Shown here piece after piece: positions 45,262 to 54,208 of a stretch of 64,000 nt of DNA. The stretch comes from Lutimaribacter degradans (GTDB taxonomy: Bacteria; Pseudomonadota; Alphaproteobacteria; Rhodobacterales; Rhodobacteraceae): NCBI RefSeq assembly GCF_023703375.1, contig NZ_JAMQGO010000002.1:186001-250000 (forward strand), written 5' to 3'. Below the pieces are notes generated by a model. That model did no database searches, was not told where the DNA came from, and saw only the letters and a program-made list of their open reading frames with translations. The position numbers were made by a program, and so were the translations under genes. Position 1 is the first letter of the stretch; each line of letters begins with the position of its first letter.

Positions 45262-47037
45262 TCACTCACCGAGGGCCACGCCCTCGCGCCGCGTGTCGGC
45301 CCCGCCGCGCAGGCCATCCGGCCCGATGGAGATCGCGTGCAGGCCCGAGTTCAATCCGCCGATGGCCACCTCGTATCCCAAGGCGCGCAACGGCCCGGCC
45401 AATGCCTCGGCTTCGGTCCCTTCCTCAAGGTCAAACGTGCCGAACCGGTTTACCAAATGCGGCAGGTCAACCGCCTGCTGCACGTCCAGCCCCCAGTCGA
45501 CGAAGGCAATGATCGTCTTGGCGACAAAACCGATGATGCGACTGCCGCCGGGGCTGCCCACCACCAGAACGGGCTTGCCGTCGCGCAGAACGATTGTCGG
45601 CGCCATGGACGAGCGCGGCCGCTTGCCCGGCGCCACCGCGTTGGCCACGGGCCGCCCGTCACGATGCGAGCGGAACGAGAAATCCGTCAACTCGTTGTTC
45701 AACAGAAAGCCCCGCACCATCACCCGGCTGCCAAAGCCATTCTCGATCGTCGTGGTCATGCTGAGCGCATTTCCGTACGTGTCGGAAATCGAGATATGCG
45801 AAGTTGCCGGCTGCGCCATGTCTGCCCCCGGCCCATATTTCCAGGCATGGTCGAATTCCGGTGCGCCCGGCGCCACCTCGGGCAGCGCGTCATCGCCTGT
45901 CAACAGCGCCCCGCGACGCGCAAGGTAATCGGCGGCGATCAACCCCTTGACCGGCACCGGCACGAAATCGCTGTCGGCCATGTAGAGGCCCCTGTCGGCA
46001 AAGGCCAGGCGGCTGGCATCGCCTATCAGGCGCCACGCCTCGGCGCTGTCGGGGCCGGGCAAGTCATGGCCGTTGAGCATTCCCAGGATCTGCCCCACGG
46101 TCAGCCCGCCCGAGCTTGGCGGGCCCATTCCGCATACCTGCGTGTCGCGATATGGCACGCATACGGCCGCCCGCGAGCGCACCGCGTAAATGGCCAGGTC
46201 AAGCGCCGACAAGACACCGGGGTTTGCCGCCTCGCGCACGGCCCGCACGATATCTGCGGCGATCTCGCCGTGATACATCACTTCGGCACCTTCCGTGGCG
46301 ATCCGACGCAGAACATCGGCGTAATCCCGGTTTTGCAGCCTGTCGCCTTCGGCAATCGGCGTGCCGCCGGGCAGGAAATAATCCGCTGTCACAGGGTGGC
46401 TGGCCAAACGCTCCGCATCGCGTGCCACTGATGCCGCCAGGCGTGGCGACACGGCAAACCCGCCCTCGGCAAGCGCAATCGCCTCGTCGAACAGGCTGCC
46501 CCAGTTGACCCCACCCCAGCGCCTGTGGGCGGTTTCCATCAAGGCAGGGGTGCCCGGCACGCCCACCGATCGCCCCCCGACCACGGCCTCGAAAAAGCCC
46601 AGAGGTTCACCGGCGTCATCCTGGAACAGCCGGGGCGTGGCCGCCAATGGCGCGGTTTCGCGCCCGTCCAGCGTGGTCACCTCGCCCGTCGCGCCATCGT
46701 ACCATACCAAGAATGCCCCGCCGCCCAGGCCCGAGCTTTGCGGCTCGACCAACCCCAGAACCGCCTGCACTGCCACCATTGCATCGGCCGCCGTGCCGCC
46801 AGTGCGTAGAACCCGCGCGCCCGCCTCGGCCGCCAGCGGGTTGGCCACCGCCACCATCCACTCGCGCGCCTGCACGGGCTGGCCCGCGGCCTTGGCCGCC
46901 TGCGCGGCAGCCACCGCGTCGGATGTGACGACGACACCGGCACCGCCCGCCTCGGGGGCGACGCTATCTGCCGCCTCTTGCGCGCAGGCCATGCCGGCGG
47001 ACAGGCCCAGAACCAAGGAAAGAATGACACCACGCAT
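45262..47037 (-). CDS. ggt: Gamma-glutamyltransferase
   Basis: The 591-residue periplasmic Ntn-hydrolase has a signal peptide (MRGVILSLVLGLSAGMACA). The self-cleavage site is TSHISISD, with Thr as the new N-terminal nucleophile. GSPGGSRI lies near the C-terminus. It breaks or transfers glutathione-type gamma-glutamyl bonds. ATG 47037 has AAAGGGGGA upstream. Confidence 0.93.
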   Translation of the reverse strand: MRGVILSLVLGLSAGMACAQEAADSVAPEAGGAGVVVTSDAVAAAQAAKAAGQPVQAREWMVAVANPLAAEAGARVLRTGGTAADAMVAVQAVLGLVEPQSSGLGGGAFLVWYDGATGEVTTLDGRETAPLAATPRLFQDDAGEPLGFFEAVVGGRSVGVPGTPALMETAHRRWGGVNWGSLFDEAIALAEGGFAVSPRLAASVARDAERLASHPVTADYFLPGGTPIAEGDRLQNRDYADVLRRIATEGAEVMYHGEIAADIVRAVREAANPGVLSALDLAIYAVRSRAAVCVPYRDTQVCGMGPPSSGGLTVGQILGMLNGHDLPGPDSAEAWRLIGDASRLAFADRGLYMADSDFVPVPVKGLIAADYLARRGALLTGDDALPEVAPGAPEFDHAWKYGPGADMAQPATSHISISDTYGNALSMTTTIENGFGSRVMVRGFLLNNELTDFSFRSHRDGRPVANAVAPGKRPRSSMAPTIVLRDGKPVLVVGSPGGSRIIGFVAKTIIAFVDWGLDVQQAVDLPHLVNRFGTFDLEEGTEAEALAGPLRALGYEVAIGGLNSGLHAISIGPDGLRGGADTRREGVALGE

Positions 47038-47106
47038 GACTCCCCCTTTCAACTCGCCCGGCAAATTGCCGCCGGTAATTTCACCGTGCCGCGACGCCCT
47101 GCCGGG

Positions 47107-48093
47107 TCACAGCATGGACGGCACCACCTGGTCGGGCGGGCGATGGCCGTCGGCGAAGGTCTTGATGTTTATCAAGACCTTTTCGCCCATCTCCAGCCGC
47201 CCCTCGCGGGTGGCGCTGCCCATATGCGGCAACAACACCACGTTGGGCATCTCGCGCAGGCGCGGGTTCATGTCGTGCCCCTGTTCGTAAACATCCAGCC
47301 CCGCCCCCGCGATTTCGCCGGCGCGCAGCCCGCGCGTCAGGGCGTTTTCGTCGATCACCTCGCCCCGGCTGGTATTCACGATCACCGCCTCTGGCTTGAG
47401 CAGCTTCAACCGTCGCGCGTTCATCAGGTGAAAGGTCGAAGGCGTGTGCGGGCAATTGATGCTGATCACGTCCATTCGTGCCACCATCTGGTCCAGGCTT
47501 TCCCAATAGGTCGCTTCATGCGCCTCTTCCACCTCGGCACGCAGGCGGTGCCGGTTGTGGTAATGGATCTGCATGCCAAAGGCCCGCGCGCGCCGTGCCA
47601 CCGCCTGCCCGATCCGCCCCATCCCGAGAATGCCCAGGCGTTTGCCGCCGACACGCGCGCCCAACAGCGCCGTGGGCGACCAGCCTTCCCAATCGCCCGA
47701 CTGAACCATCGCCAGCCCCTCGGGTATGCGCCGCGTCACCGCAAGGATCAGCGCCATGGTCATGTCGGCGGTGTCATCGGTCAGCACGCCGGGCGTGTTC
47801 GACACCAGGATTCCGCGCTGCCGGGCGGTCGACACGTCGATATGGTCGAACCCCGCGCCATAGTTCGCGATCAGCTTTAGCCGCGGACCGGCCTGGCCCA
47901 GCATGCCGGCATCGATGTGGTCGCCGATCGTCGGCACCAGGATATCGGTCTGCTGCATTGCCACGATCAGCTCATCCCGGGTCATCGGAGTGTCGTCATC
48001 GCGCAAGCGCACGTCGAAGAGCTCGGTCATGCGGGTTTCGACAGCGGCGGGCAAACGTCGCGTAACGACAACACTCAGACGATCAGATGGCAT
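47107..48093 (-). CDS. D-isomer-specific 2-hydroxyacid dehydrogenase
   Basis: The 328-residue protein has the Rossmann signature LGILGMGRIGQAVARRARAF (about 150-170), VNTSRGEVID with the catalytic Arg, and LLPHMGSAT with the catalytic His. It resembles glyoxylate/hydroxypyruvate reductases. The exact substrate is not fixed by sequence. Confidence 0.9.
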   Translation of the reverse strand: MPSDRLSVVVTRRLPAAVETRMTELFDVRLRDDDTPMTRDELIVAMQQTDILVPTIGDHIDAGMLGQAGPRLKLIANYGAGFDHIDVSTARQRGILVSNTPGVLTDDTADMTMALILAVTRRIPEGLAMVQSGDWEGWSPTALLGARVGGKRLGILGMGRIGQAVARRARAFGMQIHYHNRHRLRAEVEEAHEATYWESLDQMVARMDVISINCPHTPSTFHLMNARRLKLLKPEAVIVNTSRGEVIDENALTRGLRAGEIAGAGLDVYEQGHDMNPRLREMPNVVLLPHMGSATREGRLEMGEKVLINIKTFADGHRPPDQVVPSML

Positions 48094-48205
48094 CGCACTC
48101 CTCCCAAAGGGTTTTCAATCTCGGGTCTTGGTGGCAGAGTGGCCGATGAATAGCCGGGGCACAAGAACCCGGGGGCAAAAACATCGGGCGATTGGAACAG
48201 GCACC

Positions 48206-48703
48206 ATGACATCGTGGATCGGGCGTCTTTTGCTATGTGCGGGGCTTGTTCTGGCAGGCGTGGCGCAGGCGCAAGAGCGCGGACCGGTAACGAACCTGCC
48301 AATGCCGCGCTACGTGTCGATCCGCGCGGGCGAGGCCAATGTGCGGCGCGGCCCATCGCTGACGCATCGCATCGACTGGGTTTTTACGCAAAAGGACATG
48401 CCGGTTGAGATCACCGCCGAGCACGGTCACTGGCGTCGCGTGCGTGACCATGAAGGCGCCGGCGGCTGGGTGCATTACTCGTTGCTGTCTGGTGTGCGTA
48501 CGGTGATCGTCGACCGAGACATGCTGCAAATGCGCACCCGGCCCGACCCGGCCAGCACGATCACCGCGCAGCTTGAACTGGGGGTGATCGCGCGACTGGG
48601 CGAATGTGTGCCGGATTGGTGCCGCCTGTCGGTCGCGGGATATCGCGGCTGGGCGCCCAAGGACGCGCTGTGGGGCGTCAAGCCGGACGAAATTCGCGAT
48701 TAG
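48206..48703 (+). CDS. Secreted SH3-domain protein
   Basis: The 165-residue protein has a signal peptide (cleavage near VAQAQE) and two bacterial SH3-like repeats: VSIRAGEANVRRGPSLTHR with WVHYSLLSG, then DMLQMRTRPDPAS with GYRGWAPKDALWG. Such domains bind cell-wall peptides or act as scaffolds. Confidence 0.85.
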   Translation: MTSWIGRLLLCAGLVLAGVAQAQERGPVTNLPMPRYVSIRAGEANVRRGPSLTHRIDWVFTQKDMPVEITAEHGHWRRVRDHEGAGGWVHYSLLSGVRTVIVDRDMLQMRTRPDPASTITAQLELGVIARLGECVPDWCRLSVAGYRGWAPKDALWGVKPDEIRD

Positions 48704-48812
48704 AACAGGTCGCTCGGCCTTGGGGCCGTATCGAACGACCTGGACATGCAATTCCGGCAGGGCCAGGCGCGCAAAGTGCAACCGACGAAACGCGGCACGC
48801 CATTGTCATGGC

Positions 48813-48977
48813 CTATTTCGTCAGGATCAACTTTCCGGCGCGGGTGATGCGCAAGACGTAAACCTGGTCATCCAGCTTGATCTGGGCCAACCCGTCATTG
48901 CCGGTCAGATCGCGCGCGTCATGCTCGGGTATCCTGGTGGCGGGGGTGTTCTGGGAAAAATTCTGCCGCTCGATCAT
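48813..48977 (-). CDS. hemP: Hemin uptake protein HemP
   Basis: This 54-residue protein ends with the HemP core: LAQIKLDDQVYVLRITRAGKL followed by ILTK. Its start overlaps the previous stop by ATGA, so the two small genes are coupled. HemP proteins are iron-regulated partners of heme uptake; in some bacteria they activate hmuR. An iron-type operator lies upstream. No heme transporter is in this window. Confidence 0.82.
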   Translation of the reverse strand: MIERQNFSQNTPATRIPEHDARDLTGNDGLAQIKLDDQVYVLRITRAGKLILTK

Positions 48978-49129
48978 GCCCGGCTCTCCCTGTGTTCGAT
49001 CCGGTCGAGTAGCGTTTCCAGTGCCAGTAGGTCGGGCACGAGGCTGTCATGCAGCAGGCTGACGATTTCGGCCCGGTCGGGGCCATTGGGCATGTGGCGC
49101 ATCGGCGCCGGTGGGCTTTGACGGGTCAT
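48974..49129 (-). CDS. Small protein upstream of hemP
   Basis: This 51-residue product starts MTRQSPPAPMRHMPN and has an amphipathic LLHDSLVPDLLALETLLDRI helix. It shares an ATGA overlap with hemP and lies between hemP and the iron-type operator. No family is recognised. Confidence 0.6.
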   Translation of the reverse strand: MTRQSPPAPMRHMPNGPDRAEIVSLLHDSLVPDLLALETLLDRIEHRESRA

Positions 49130-49205
49130 TCGCAACATTCCTGTTCACGCGTTTCACATTGCATATGTCGGCTGGCCCGCAGGTCTGGGGTGGCTTCGCA
49201 AATCA

Positions 49206-49220
49206 TGACTGTTTTAGTCA
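49206..49220. promoter_or_regulatory. Putative iron-responsive operator (RirA/IRO type)
   Basis: TGACTGTTTTAGTCA is a TGA-N9-TCA palindrome, the published IRO consensus for the iron regulator RirA of alphaproteobacteria. It is 77 bp upstream of the small gene preceding hemP and about 105 bp upstream of the divergent mscS-like gene. Confidence 0.55.
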
Positions 49221-49324
49221 GATTAGACAAGCCCCCAATTCCACTGCGCGGCGTGGCTGGGCATGGGGCGGGTTTTGTCTTAGCCTTCGCGAAGGTCTTT
49301 CATTTCGCTTAACGAGAATTTCCC

Positions 49325-50650
49325 ATGATCATTCGTCTTGCGCTTGTCGCCTGCCTGTCGATCCTGCCGTTTGCCGCCCTGCATGCCCAATCTGCCAACC
49401 AGCAGCCCACCGGCACCATCGACGTGACCGACACCGCCGAGGATGACGCCGCCATCGCCGTGCGAATTCGCAACATCCTTTCTGAACTGGGGGGGTATGA
49501 AGACGTCACGGTTACCGTGTCATCGGGCATCGTCACGCTGCGCGGCACCACGCTGGAGGCCGTGCAAGCCGCACGCCTGAACGAACTGGCAAGCCGGGTT
49601 GATGGTGTCGTGGCGATCGAGAACGAAGTAAGCGAAACAACGGATGTCGCCCGCCGCCTCGACCCCGCGCTTGAGCGGTTCAAGAAACGCATGTGGCAAT
49701 TGGTGAATTACACCCCGCTTCTGGCCGTGGCACTGCTGGCCTTCGCGCTTGTGCTTGCCTTGGGCATTATGATCGCCCGGATGCGGAACCTGTGGAATCG
49801 GCTGGCGCCGAACGCCTTCATCGCCGACATCTATCGCCAGATCATCCGGCTGACCTTTGCCATCGGCGGACTTGTCGTCGCGCTTGATATACTTGGCGCG
49901 ACCGCGCTGCTTTCGACCATACTGGGCGCGGCCGGGATCATCGGCCTGGCCATCGGCTTTGCCGTCCGCGACACCGTTGAAAACTTCATCGCCTCGGTCA
50001 TGCTGTCCATCCGGCAGCCTTTTCGCCCCAACGATGCCATCGAGATTGGCGGCGACGAGGGCAAGGTCATCCGCCTGACCAGCCGCGCGACCATCTTGCT
50101 CAGCTATGATGGCAACCATATACGCATTCCCAATTCGACCGTGTTCAAAAGCCGCATCGTCAATTTCACCCGCAACCCGGAACGGCGCTTCGTGTTCGAC
50201 GTGGGCGTGGGATATGGCACTGACCTGGCCGCGGCGATCAAACTGGCCACCGACACGATGAATGCCCTGCCCTTCGTTCTGGACACGCCCGCCGTGGCAA
50301 TCTGGACCGAGTCGCTGAACGGGTCGGACATCACGCTGCGCATGACCGCCTGGATCAACCAGGGCAACACGTCGCTCCTGGCCGCGCGTGGCGAGGCGAT
50401 CCGCCAGATCCTGTCCGCGTTCGAGGCAGCGGAGATCGAAATGCCCGAACCCACCTATCGCCTGTTGACCCGCGATATCGCCACCACCGCGGTGCCCACC
50501 CAGGCTGGGCATGTGACCCCGGTGAACGATCCGAGCGAATCGCCCGATGTGCAGGCCAAGGCCGAACATCAACTGGAACGCATCGTCAAGGAAGAACGAG
50601 AGGTGGGCGGCGAAGAAGACTTGCTCAAGGAAGATGCCCCGCGCGAATAA
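49325..50650 (+). CDS. BON-domain mechanosensitive channel (MscS family)
   Basis: The 441-residue protein has a signal peptide, a BON domain (about 35-105), two or three membrane segments and the MscS pore helix (ALLSTILGAAGIIGLAIGFAVRD) before FRPNDAIEIG. A charged tail (about 400-441) ends it. BON domains bind phospholipid, so this adds a periplasmic lipid contact to the channel. Confidence 0.9.
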   Translation: MIIRLALVACLSILPFAALHAQSANQQPTGTIDVTDTAEDDAAIAVRIRNILSELGGYEDVTVTVSSGIVTLRGTTLEAVQAARLNELASRVDGVVAIENEVSETTDVARRLDPALERFKKRMWQLVNYTPLLAVALLAFALVLALGIMIARMRNLWNRLAPNAFIADIYRQIIRLTFAIGGLVVALDILGATALLSTILGAAGIIGLAIGFAVRDTVENFIASVMLSIRQPFRPNDAIEIGGDEGKVIRLTSRATILLSYDGNHIRIPNSTVFKSRIVNFTRNPERRFVFDVGVGYGTDLAAAIKLATDTMNALPFVLDTPAVAIWTESLNGSDITLRMTAWINQGNTSLLAARGEAIRQILSAFEAAEIEMPEPTYRLLTRDIATTAVPTQAGHVTPVNDPSESPDVQAKAEHQLERIVKEEREVGGEEDLLKEDAPRE

Positions 50651-50717
50651 TCGACAAATTTTTCGCAAATCCGGTCTTGAACCCCCGGGCACAAGACAGT
50701 AATTAGCGCGTCACTGT

Positions 50718-50792
50718 TGGGGTGTAGCCAAGCGGTAAGGCAGCGGTTTTTGGTACCGTGTACCGTAGGTTCGAATCCTACCACCCCAGCCA
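50718..50792 (+). tRNA. tRNA-Gln (anticodon TTG)
   Basis: Acceptor TGGGGTG/CACCCCA, anticodon stem with loop TTTTGGT (anticodon TTG), T arm GGTTCGAATCC and an encoded CCA are all present. No second copy of its 3' end was seen nearby, so it is not an integration site here. Confidence 0.95.
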
Positions 50793-51067
50793 CTTACCCG
50801 CAAAGTTTTGCAACTATGACGTAAAATGTCGAAGGATCTTCGACGGGCGGATGCGTCATGAGAAAGCGCGCAATATCGGCGTGATGGATCACGTCAACCG
50901 CCGCGGAGTGCCGTCTGTGTGTGTGGCGGCGAACCCCACCGGCACCCCCTTTTCCCCGGAAGCCCCGGTTGTTTGCACGCGTCAGTCCGTTGCCCCGACC
51001 CGGGAATGTCGTGGCATGCAGACATGGGGACATCATGTTTTCAATTCGTTTCGCGACCTTGAACATG

Positions 51068-51095
51068 AAAAGGCGACCCGGCTTCCCGGATCGCC
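51068..51095 (-). terminator. Terminator of the glycine-zipper/SH3 gene
   Basis: On the minus strand GGCGA-T-CCGG-GAAG-CCGG-G-TCGCC forms a stem followed by TTTT. It lies 54 bp after the stop of the 51149-51790 gene. The remaining space back to the tRNA (about 275 bp) shows no supported gene. Confidence 0.7.
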
Positions 51096-51148
51096 AAAGC
51101 TCAATGAAATTGGCCAGCAATCATGTGTCGACGCTGTAGGGCGAAACC

Positions 51149-51790
51149 CTAGCGAACGATATACACCACGCGGCGCTTCTCGCGCTCGACAAGAACCGGA
51201 ACACCGTTGACATAGGCATAATGGTATTCGCTGTCAGGCACCTCGGACAGGGTGACTGTTTCGGGAATGCCAGCACCCACGACAACCTCTCCGTCGAGAT
51301 AAACCGGATCAAGCGGATTGGCGCGGACATAGGTTGTTACCTTGTCCGTCGGTGTGGCCGCCGAACCGGCGCTCGCACCGATTGCCGCGCCGATGAGAGC
51401 TCCAACCGGCCCCCCCACGGCGGCGCCCGCAACCGCGCCGACCGCGCCGCTGCCAACTGCCGCGCCAGGATCCTTTTCATAGGTCACGGATTTGACTGCC
51501 AGCCGTTCACGGTTGCCCGCGATGGGCGCCTCGACCATCGCGGTCAGGTAATCCCCCGATGCCCAGCCGTTGATCTCGCCATGCGTGACCCGGCACCAGT
51601 TGGACTCGTCAAGGCATCCGTCCACCACAACGCTTTGCGCTGCCGGAATTACCGAGATGATATCATATGTCGTATTTGGCCCCGCCCGAAGGTTGAGGTC
51701 GGTCCAGGCTGTTGCCGTGGTTTCTGCGAAAGCTGATGTGGCAAGAACCAAACCGGCAAGCGTGGTACCCAAAGTGAGCTTGATAGTCAT
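51149..51790 (-). CDS. SH3 and glycine-zipper surface protein
   Basis: The 213-residue protein has a signal peptide, an SH3-like domain (about 28-82: LNLRAGPNTTYDII, WASGDYL), a glycine-zipper (about 105-145: VGAVAGAAVGGPVGALIGA) and a C-terminal DUF1236-like segment ending RRVVYIV. Such proteins are usually envelope-associated. Confidence 0.82.
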   Translation of the reverse strand: MTIKLTLGTTLAGLVLATSAFAETTATAWTDLNLRAGPNTTYDIISVIPAAQSVVVDGCLDESNWCRVTHGEINGWASGDYLTAMVEAPIAGNRERLAVKSVTYEKDPGAAVGSGAVGAVAGAAVGGPVGALIGAAIGASAGSAATPTDKVTTYVRANPLDPVYLDGEVVVGAGIPETVTLSEVPDSEYHYAYVNGVPVLVEREKRRVVYIVR

Positions 51791-52163
51791 TTGAAACTCC
51801 TACTGGCCTAATCCCGCCCATCGCGGTTTCAGGATTCTCGACAGACCTGTGAATGGCCTGCACGTGTTTCCGCGATGTCTGGAATAAACCTCTTGGCGGC
51901 CGGAGATTCGCCCGCCAAGGTCAACATACCCTTCAATCCACCATCCCAGACTGATGCAGGTCAGCCAGCGGTGCGTACCGTGCATTATGTCGGCGTTGGC
52001 GTTGGCGCGGGTCTGCCACCGGCCCTGGAGCAGGAACGACCGTGTGCGCCAAGGATATCCTGCGCGTCGGCCACATACTGATCCATGTTATTTCGCACGC
52101 TTTGCAAGCGGGTATTTTTCCGGCGACTCGCTGATTGCAAATCATCCAACAGGTAGGAAACCA
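51791..52163. other. 373-bp region without a supported gene
   Basis: I see only a modest inverted repeat, CTTGGCGG (51892-51899) and CCGCCAAG (51912-51919). A frame from 51875 has no ribosome site and a weak product. The promoter of the 51790 gene must lie here, near its left end. Confidence 0.4.
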
Positions 52164-52238
52164 ATGAACCGGATCATATACATTGTCGGCCTTATCGTGA
52201 TCGTCCTGTTCATTCTGGGCTATTTCGGTCTGCGCTGA
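52164..52238 (+). CDS. 24-residue membrane microprotein
   Basis: The product MNRIIYIVGLIVIVLFILGY plus a short tail is one hydrophobic helix with charged ends. A TAGGAA site precedes the ATG. It is the size of known single-helix microproteins. Its last 29 bp overlap the convergent AI-2E gene. Confidence 0.55.
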   Translation: MNRIIYIVGLIVIVLFILGYFGLR

Positions 52239-53409
52239 GCGAGGCCGCGTTGAGCCGGCGCACGAAGGCCACCGCAACGATAAGTGCTGGCGTAGCCACC
52301 AATGCCCCACCGGCGCCCCACAGCCAGGCGCCGAAGGCGATCGCCACGAAAACGGCGATGGGGGCGATCCGGATGCGCGCACCGATTACCATTGGCGTAA
52401 CTATCTGACCTTCCAAAATGTTCAGCACGACGATGACCGCGAAGGGCGCGAAGGCAACGACAGGGTCTTCGAACGAGGCAATCCCTATGCCCAACGTGAT
52501 CAGCGCCAGGATGGCGATCCCCAAGAAAGGCATGAAGTTCAAAAGCGCCGCGGCAACGCCCCATAGCGGAGCATTCGCCACGCCAAGAAGCTGGAACGCC
52601 ACGGCAATGCAGATTCCGAGCGCCAGGTTGACAGCGGACATTGCCAACAGGTAGCGCGCGACGTTCGTGCGCACGTCACGCATGGCCCGGCCGACCGCCC
52701 GCCGCGCCGAACCGCCGGGCACTACGGATATGACCCAGCGGGCCAACATCACGCGATCGCGCAGCATGTAGAAGGTGAGCATGGCCCAGAACGCGGCTCC
52801 GCCTGCAATTCTCGGAGTTCCTATCGCCCAGTCGGTCAACATTCTCTGGCCTCCTTCGACCAGCCTGTCCACCGCATCGTCATCTTGCTCCTTCGCCCCG
52901 TTGTCACCCGTGTCGTCGCCGGTTTCTTCCTGCGAGTCGGTCGCGGGCGCATCGTCCGGCGCGGTCTGGAAATTGTTTTCCGGCACGACTGCCGGTGCGG
53001 GGGCGGCTTCGTCGTCGGACGAAGACGAGTACGATAGCTCAGATATGATTTGGCGTGCGCGCCATTCCGCTTCGCGCAGGATCTGCGGCGCGCGATCATT
53101 CAAGGCTTCGGCAGAGGGAGAAAGCGAATAGGCGGTGACTGCCGCGCCCGAAAGCAGGCCGCCGACAACGAAGGCCGCGCAAAGCGAGGCCGGGGCCCCC
53201 GTGCGCTCCAACCAGCGGACCGAAGGTGCAAGGGCTATCGCACAAAGCACGGCGAGTACCGTGGGCACCGCGATCAGGCTTGCCGCGTCAAGCGCCGCGA
53301 TGATCATGACGCTGGCGATGATGCCCAGCGATACGGTCTGTATCGCGCCACGATCGAGCCTGGAAATCCTTCCGGTAGCCGGCACTGGTTGCAATCTCAC
53401 TTCATACAT
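52210..53409 (-). CDS. AI-2E family transporter
   Basis: The 399-residue protein has about seven membrane helices and the family core (MLRDRVMLARWVISVVPGG, LNFMPFLGIAILALITLGIG, LEGQIVTPMVIGARIRIAP). An acidic linker at about 130-185 (runs of D, E, S, with GDDTGDNGAKEQDDD) is longer than usual. Members export quorum signal or act in Na-proton exchange; substrate unknown. Confidence 0.85.
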   Translation of the reverse strand: MYEVRLQPVPATGRISRLDRGAIQTVSLGIIASVMIIAALDAASLIAVPTVLAVLCAIALAPSVRWLERTGAPASLCAAFVVGGLLSGAAVTAYSLSPSAEALNDRAPQILREAEWRARQIISELSYSSSSDDEAAPAPAVVPENNFQTAPDDAPATDSQEETGDDTGDNGAKEQDDDAVDRLVEGGQRMLTDWAIGTPRIAGGAAFWAMLTFYMLRDRVMLARWVISVVPGGSARRAVGRAMRDVRTNVARYLLAMSAVNLALGICIAVAFQLLGVANAPLWGVAAALLNFMPFLGIAILALITLGIGIASFEDPVVAFAPFAVIVVLNILEGQIVTPMVIGARIRIAPIAVFVAIAFGAWLWGAGGALVATPALIVAVAFVRRLNAASLSADRNSPE

Positions 53410-53787
53410 GGGCCCGCACCGGCCGCGCGATGCGGCTGACGGCGTGTCGGGCAGAGCCGACCTTACCTGCGGCGACGTCGGGTTGGGCTGACGCAGGTTA
53501 GTGCGGCGCGGTTGCCAAGCGGCGATTGTGGGTATCGTGGCGCCGGACCTGCACCGTTTCCCTTGTTCCCTGGGTGCAGGTCCGGCGATCCCGCTTCCGG
53601 GTCAGAAACCGGCTGACGGCACCATCAGGGCAATTTTGGCAACGCGCGCGAGCGGACAAACCGCCACGAGGCCGACGGAAGGGCCATACAGGCCCCTGGG
53701 TCGGTCAAGGCGGCATATGGCAAGGCGAATGTCACCCGCGAAAGGACCGAGACCGGAGTTACCGGAAGGAACAGAAAGGTCAGGACA
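53410..53787. other. 378-bp region with a large inverted repeat
   Basis: No gene is supported. CGCCGGACCTGCACC (53541-53555) pairs exactly with GGTGCAGGTCCGGCG (53573-53587) around a 17-nt loop. No T run follows. Confidence 0.5.
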
Positions 53788-53946
53788 ATGGAAAAGAAGA
53801 AAAAGAAGAAGGCAGCCGGCGACTCGACGGCCCCAAGGCAGCTGTCCCAGTACAAGTCCCGTGAGGCTGACGGGAAGACGAGCAAGACCGACACGGTCTT
53901 TCACAATACATCCGGCAAGGCAAAGAACAGCCCGCGCAAGGGCTGA
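53788..53946 (+). CDS. Lysine-rich 52-residue protein
   Basis: The product begins MEKKKKKKAAGD, is about one-quarter lysine and has no hydrophobic segment. A CAGGAC site precedes the ATG. A strong hairpin terminator follows, which supports a real transcript. It could bind nucleic acid; no family is recognised. Confidence 0.55.
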   Translation: MEKKKKKKAAGDSTAPRQLSQYKSREADGKTSKTDTVFHNTSGKAKNSPRKG

Positions 53947-53961
53947 CGCTGCCACCGTATG

Positions 53962-53995
53962 AGCCCCGCCGCGTTTTACCTCGTCCGGCGGGGCT
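53962..53995 (+). terminator. Hairpin downstream of the lysine-rich gene
   Basis: AGCCCCGCCG (53962-53971) pairs exactly with CGGCGGGGCT (53986-53995) around a 14-nt loop. It is followed by AATTG, not a T run. Confidence 0.6.
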
Positions 53996-54122
53996 AATTG
54001 CTTCCAGGCCGAACCAAGGGCTTGCGCCATGCTTGGCACGGATCATGTCATCCAATTTGTCGTGCTACTGGCCAGCCCCATACCCGACTCGGCGCAGCGC
54101 TTGGCGCCGGGCAGCCTGCCCC

Positions 54123-54151
54123 GGGGCGCACGCCCTGAACGGGCGCGCCCC
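54123..54151 (-). terminator. GC-rich hairpin after the amidohydrolase operon
   Basis: GGGGCG (54123-54128) and CGCCC pair with GGGCG and CGCCCC around a 5-nt loop, leaving a two-base bulge. It lies about 60 bp after the last gene of the transporter operon. There is no T run, so rho-independent termination is uncertain. Confidence 0.4.
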
Positions 54152-54208
54152 GCAATTCCGAAAAGTGACAGGCCAGGGGCCATTCAGGCCATTGCCCCCA
54201 GTGCGGCG

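Noticed and set aside
50758..51210. 150-codon frame after tRNA-Gln
   Set aside because: It begins within the tRNA gene, has no domain and covers the terminator of the opposite gene.
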